Assembly: GCF_000247695.1 (NCBI RefSeq)
Contig: NW_004624743.1
Span: 5,426,124-5,490,123, forward strand
Length of the DNA stretch: 64,000 nt
Direction: 5' to 3'
Source of the DNA: Heterocephalus glaber
Lineage: Eukaryota > Chordata > Mammalia > Rodentia > Bathyergidae
This document shows positions 60,535 through 64,000 of this stretch, piece by piece (position 1 is the first letter of the stretch; each line of letters begins with the position of its first letter). The notes beneath the pieces are model-generated. The model searched no databases. It was given only the letters and a program-made list of their open reading frames with translations, and had not been told where the DNA came from. A program made the translations under genes and the position numbers.

Positions 60535-60557
60535 AGGAAAGGAAGGAAGGGAAGAAA
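60347..60557. repeat. (GAAA)n array, two blocks
   Basis: About 210 bases: a GAAA block, a G-rich interruption near 60434-60465, and a second GAAA block grading into GGAA. It starts where the B1 A tail should be. The 136-codon minus-strand frame over it is an artefact of the array. Confidence 0.97.
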
Positions 60558-60960
60558 TCAGTGCAAAGGCCCTGTGTTTTCATCTCAATCCTACACAAAA
60601 TAAATTAAAAAGAATATTCCAATGATAGTGATATGGTAGTCAAAATATACATTTTATGTATCATTCCATTCTTAAGATATGTGCTGCCAAAGAAAGCACA
60701 AAATATACATTTTATGTTTGATTTTCTGAAAAATGAAGGATGAAAGGGTGTATTCTAATTAATGTCAAGTCCTTAAAAGAAGTGTACAGATTTTCAAATG
60801 AAATGCTGGTTAAAGCATGTCTGGCCTACAAATACAAATATGGCATAAATATAAATATAAATATGGCATAAAATTATAACATATTGCTAAATAATAGTAG
60901 TTTTACTTAGACAAATGAGTAAGTCGATTTTCTGTACAACATGTGAGTGAATGTGCATCG
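60558..60960. other. unassigned sequence with a short direct repeat
   Basis: A 19-bp perfect direct repeat starting CAAAATATACATTTTATG lies at 60641-60659 and 60699-60717. A second near-repeat with AATATGGCATAAA occurs at about 60837 and 60861. Nothing else recognised. Confidence 0.5.
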
Positions 60961-60981
60961 ATAATAAATTTGATCTACTTT

Positions 60982-61073
60982 TTCGTAGGCTGGGGATTTA
61001 GCTAAGTGGCCCCACACCTGCCCCGCAAGGTCCTGACTTCAATCCTCAGTACAAAGAAGAAAATAAAATGGTA
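60982..61073 (+). mobile_element. ID-like tRNA-derived SINE
   Basis: GGCTGGGGATTTAGCTAAGT (A-box region), CCTGCCCCGCAAGGTCCTGA, ACTTCAATCCTCAGTAC (B-box region) and an A-rich tail. Flanks 60961-60981 and 61074-61094 match at 19 of 21 bases from ATAATAAATTTGA. Confidence 0.85.
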
Positions 61074-61375
61074 ATAATAAATTTGAACTAATTTATTTTC
61101 AAAGTGAAGTTCATTAACATTTAATTGAATAACATTATCTTTTGACTTTATCTTTTATTCACAAAGTCTTTTTCCTCATATGTTTGCATTATAATAGTTG
61201 GACCATGAACTATAGGAGACACATGGTAACAAAAAAGTAAAGCTCAAAATGCATCACAACCCACTTAGAACATATTTGGAAAAGGAAGTCAAATTCTTAA
61301 AACTAGAGAATCTCTCATTTAGTTCACTCTTTTTTATCACGTAGCTTTGAAATATTTGCATGTGCAGTGTGTTCA

Positions 61376-61773
61376 TGAGTTTTCCTTTGCTCTCATAAAA
61401 TATCCCCTTTCCTTAGAGGGGTGAGATTTATTTGGCTCCCCATTTTAGAGGTTTTCCTTCCTGGTCACTGGGTTCCATTCACATGAAGGCAGCCAGAATG
61501 AGGAGACAGAGCAAGAGGCCGAGGCCAAGATTCTCCAGTCAAGGGCACACCAACAATTACCTGTCTCCTTCAAGTAGTGCTGTCTCCCAAACTTTCCACT
61601 GCCTCTGGACATTGTTGAAAATCGTGACACTGTCAACAGATGAACTCATCGATGATGCAAAAGCCCTGCTGATCCAATACCTCCTAGAAGTCCCTCCTCC
61701 AAACCTGCTGCCTGGGGACCAAGCCATGGACATAGGAGCCTCTGGGAAGCATTTATCGTCTAAACCATGACAC
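61376..61773 (-). mobile_element. MaLR-type LTR
   Basis: GGTGAGATTTATTTGGCTCC, GAGGTTTTCCTTCCTGGTCA, TGATCCAATACCTCCTAGAA and a terminal ATTTATCGTCTAAACCATGA keep the antisense MaLR order. The 112-codon plus-strand frame across it (61432-61770) is not supported as a gene. Confidence 0.55.
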
Positions 61774-62032
61774 CCACTGTCCACTTTCCTAGGGAACACA
61801 ACAGGGGACAGTAGACAAAGTAAAGAAAAGGGTAGAAAACAAAGAAAAGAATGTCAGCCCCATCCTCATTTAATCTTGCTTAAATGTCTATATTTCTTTT
61901 AATTCTAATACTTCTAGTGAAAAATTCCCTGGGTATGTACATAAACTCTTAATCCATTTTTTCATCCAAGTTAAGATTTTATCCTGCTAAGAGATATGGT
62001 TTATGTATGTACACAAGTGTCAGTCTGATTAC

Positions 62033-62830
62033 TTACTGTATTTCCCCCCAAATTATACTGGGTCTTATATTAATTTTTGCTCCAAAAGATACAATATTTT
62101 TTTATTTTCAGAGGATGTCTTATTTTTTCCTGTACAACAATCTACATTTATGCATGTACAATGTACATTTATTCATTTATTCATATCTAAAATCATTCAT
62201 GTACAAAAATCTATGTTTATTCAAATAAGTTCATATCACCTTTTTCAGAAACATCATCGTGACTCTCCAAACTCCAATTCTCTTAAGGACTCAATTTCCT
62301 GCAGGACCATTGGCCGAAATCTCTCAGGTCCAGCCCACATTTCCTTCAATGAGCACTTCTTGTCCGTGTATGCTGCTCATCGTGCATGGGCAACACAGCT
62401 GTCAGCAAATTTGTCCCATGTCTTCTTCACCCAAGTCGCGACCTTTTGCAAGCTGGGCTTCAAAAAGTTTCCATTAAATCAAGCATAAATGGAAGACTTA
62501 TGAGACAGAGTGGCAGCAATAATGACAACAGTTAAGAACAATGGTCCACACAAAAGCAAGGAATAATAGCAGGCACCAAATTTTAAAAGCAAGTTTTTAT
62601 TTCATGTGAGTGATTAAGTATGTCTGTTACAACACATGACATATTTAATTATGAAGATCATGTTAGGCAGAACCAGGTACGTTTGTTATCAGGTGCACAC
62701 ATTATCGGTGTGTTGTATCTGTGCCCTGATTGGTCACTTATAAGTAAGTCTAGAGCTCATCTGTTTACGTAGGTACTTACCTTCCATCAAAGATGGCTGC
62801 TTGGGTGTATATAAATATTTAATTTTAATT
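62033..62830 (-). mobile_element. fossil DNA transposon, possibly pogo/Tigger-like
   Basis: The left end CTGTATTTCCCCCCAAATTA followed by GTCTTATATTAATTTTTGCT and CCAAAAGATACAA looks like a terminal region of a mammalian DNA transposon. 62255-62480, read on the minus strand, gives a broken coding stretch with a pattern (FLKPSLQKVATWVKKTWDKF) that resembles the C-terminal part of pogo-superfamily transposases. 62585-62830 would be its non-coding 5' end. Family assignment is from memory, the right terminus was not located, and the catalytic domain is not visible. Confidence 0.45.
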
Positions 62831-63814
62831 TATATCATGATTTATTTTAAGAAAAAATGTCAATATTCTATTTATATTGAATTGTGTATTCCTATTATTT
62901 TAGAATTCAATATGTCCATCATGTGTTGCAACAGATGGACTAAATGGGTCTGGCTAGCTACCTTAACTAGGGCTTCTTAGCCGGTAGGGCTTATATCACC
63001 AGCATACTGAAAAATCATGCTATGGCTATTTTTCCAGTTATTTTCAGGGAACTACAGTAGCTTAATGAGGAGATTCCTTCCTTTAAAACAATCCTTCAAG
63101 TGATGTGGAATACATCCCTCTCAGAATGCCAGTGTAAGGGAATTTTGACTGAGGGTCCTAACATGCACATTCTCCAGTTCTTCATGGGGTCTCAGTCTCC
63201 ACTGCTGCTGCAGTTAGTGGCTAAGTAAGGTAGGGATGGTAAAGCAGAATCCTTTCTCAGAGATGGGAGATTCCTGTAGAAGATATTGCTCCTACAAGAA
63301 CAATGTCATGATCTTGCTGAGTTTCCTTGGAAACACCCTACACTTCCACTGAACTTTCCATCTTCCTGTCCTTCTGTCCTGCACTGGGGAACGAACTCCC
63401 ATCATGGCGCCCAAGGCTCTCAGCCCTTCGCCTTCTCCTCATCTTATTTTCTCATGGTGATGTCACTCAGGAGAACCAGAGTAGCATAGCAAAGCTTTTC
63501 CTTTGTGTCTCTTTGCACTCAGTGTTTATTCCATTTCCCTATTTCCAGAGAATGCCTGGAATCAGGAGTGTTCTGAAGGCTCCTTCTGAAATGCTTGGTG
63601 AAGTAGGGATTCTTCACCTTGAATAGCATGGGAGAGATGATATACAACCCTTGAGAATGGACAAATAGGATTGGCAGCAGCATGGTACTGACACACTCAC
63701 ATCTTTTTATAATGTACCATATAGCACTTACAGAAAAATAACTGTAGCCTCTTAATTCTCTTTACTTAATAATAGTGAGATTTATATGTTTAACACTTTA
63801 TGCTTACCCTGTGG
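62831..63814. other. unassigned sequence
   Basis: A GC-richer patch at 63320-63480 has short overlapping frames but no recognised domain. Confidence 0.4.
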
Positions 63815-64000
63815 AAAATCTTTTGGTTATTTCTGGATTTTTATTTTGATGCAGAATAAAGAATAAAGCTACAATATAAAGATATTAAGGAGTTTTTGCT
63901 TTATTGTTCATATAGCTTTAATTTCCTATATAGGGAAATGCCTACAAGTGAAATTCCTTGATCATCTGTCAAATTTTTAACTTTTTAAGAAGCCAATAAA
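63815..64000 (-). mobile_element. old antisense L1 3' end, continues past the window
   Basis: TTGGTTATTTCTGGATTTTT, GAATAAAGCTACAATATAAA, GGGAAATGCCTACAAGTGAA and TTTAACTTTTTAAGAAGCC are the usual antisense ORF2-end blocks of old mammalian L1 in order. Confidence 0.7.

Noticed and set aside
60188..60598. 136-codon minus-strand frame rich in F, L and S
   Set aside because: It is the translation of the GAAA array and its flanking B1.
61432..61770. 112-codon frame as a possible exon
   Set aside because: It lies within an antisense MaLR LTR and shows no recognised domain.
62003..62488. 161-codon plus-strand frame as a gene
   Set aside because: It overlaps the DNA-transposon fossil; the meaningful coding resemblance is on the opposite strand and is broken.
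1..64000. CRISPR array, operon or prokaryotic system
   Set aside because: The tandem and dispersed repeats are microsatellites and retroelements; no evenly spaced repeats with unique spacers and no dense coding sequence.

Overview
The window reads as AT-rich, gene-poor mammalian nuclear DNA from a rodent. I found no protein-coding gene, no exon I can defend, no rRNA, functional tRNA or CRISPR, and nothing prokaryotic or operon-like. Rodent origin is inferred from 7SL-derived B1-like SINEs (one with the typical internal duplication), short tRNA-derived ID-like SINEs with recognisable A and B boxes, MaLR-type LTRs and abundant L1. The species is not identified. The ID-like and L1 3' ends do not look like the standard mouse or rat versions I know, so a non-murid rodent is my guess. 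A run of exactly 100 N at 55876-55975 marks an assembly gap.

Layout. 0-9 kb: three copies of one young L1 3' end, a degenerate L1, a nest of old antisense L1 holding a B1 and a younger 5'-inverted L1 (4.6-6.8 kb), an ID-like cluster (7.2-7.6 kb), MaLR LTRs and an old inverted L1 (8.4-8.9 kb). 9-24 kb: mostly unassigned sequence with a B1, a MIR, a fossil hAT-like fragment, an old antisense L1 (15.3-16.7 kb) and MaLR relics. 24.8-35.2 kb: a 5'-inverted L1 with perfect 16-bp target duplication, a MaLR LTR, an MER5A-like element, a solo ERVL-type LTR with perfect 5-bp duplication, and a MaLR element apparently split by another 5'-inverted L1. 35-47 kb: largely unassigned, with a few relics. 47-64 kb: a sense L1 split by a MaLR LTR, an AT-rich palindromic tract, an ID-like SINE, another inverted L1, a MIR, a GA tract next to the gap, an old antisense L1, a B1 whose tail is about 200 bp of GAAA repeats, and a DNA-transposon fossil at 62 kb.

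No genes act together here; what the window records is a history of insertions. The clearest pattern is that four of the eight copies of one L1 3'-end family, plus one older L1, have a 5' inversion of the twin-priming kind. I found no previously undescribed system. Family names come from remembered consensus patterns, without a database search; boundaries are approximate unless a target duplication is given.
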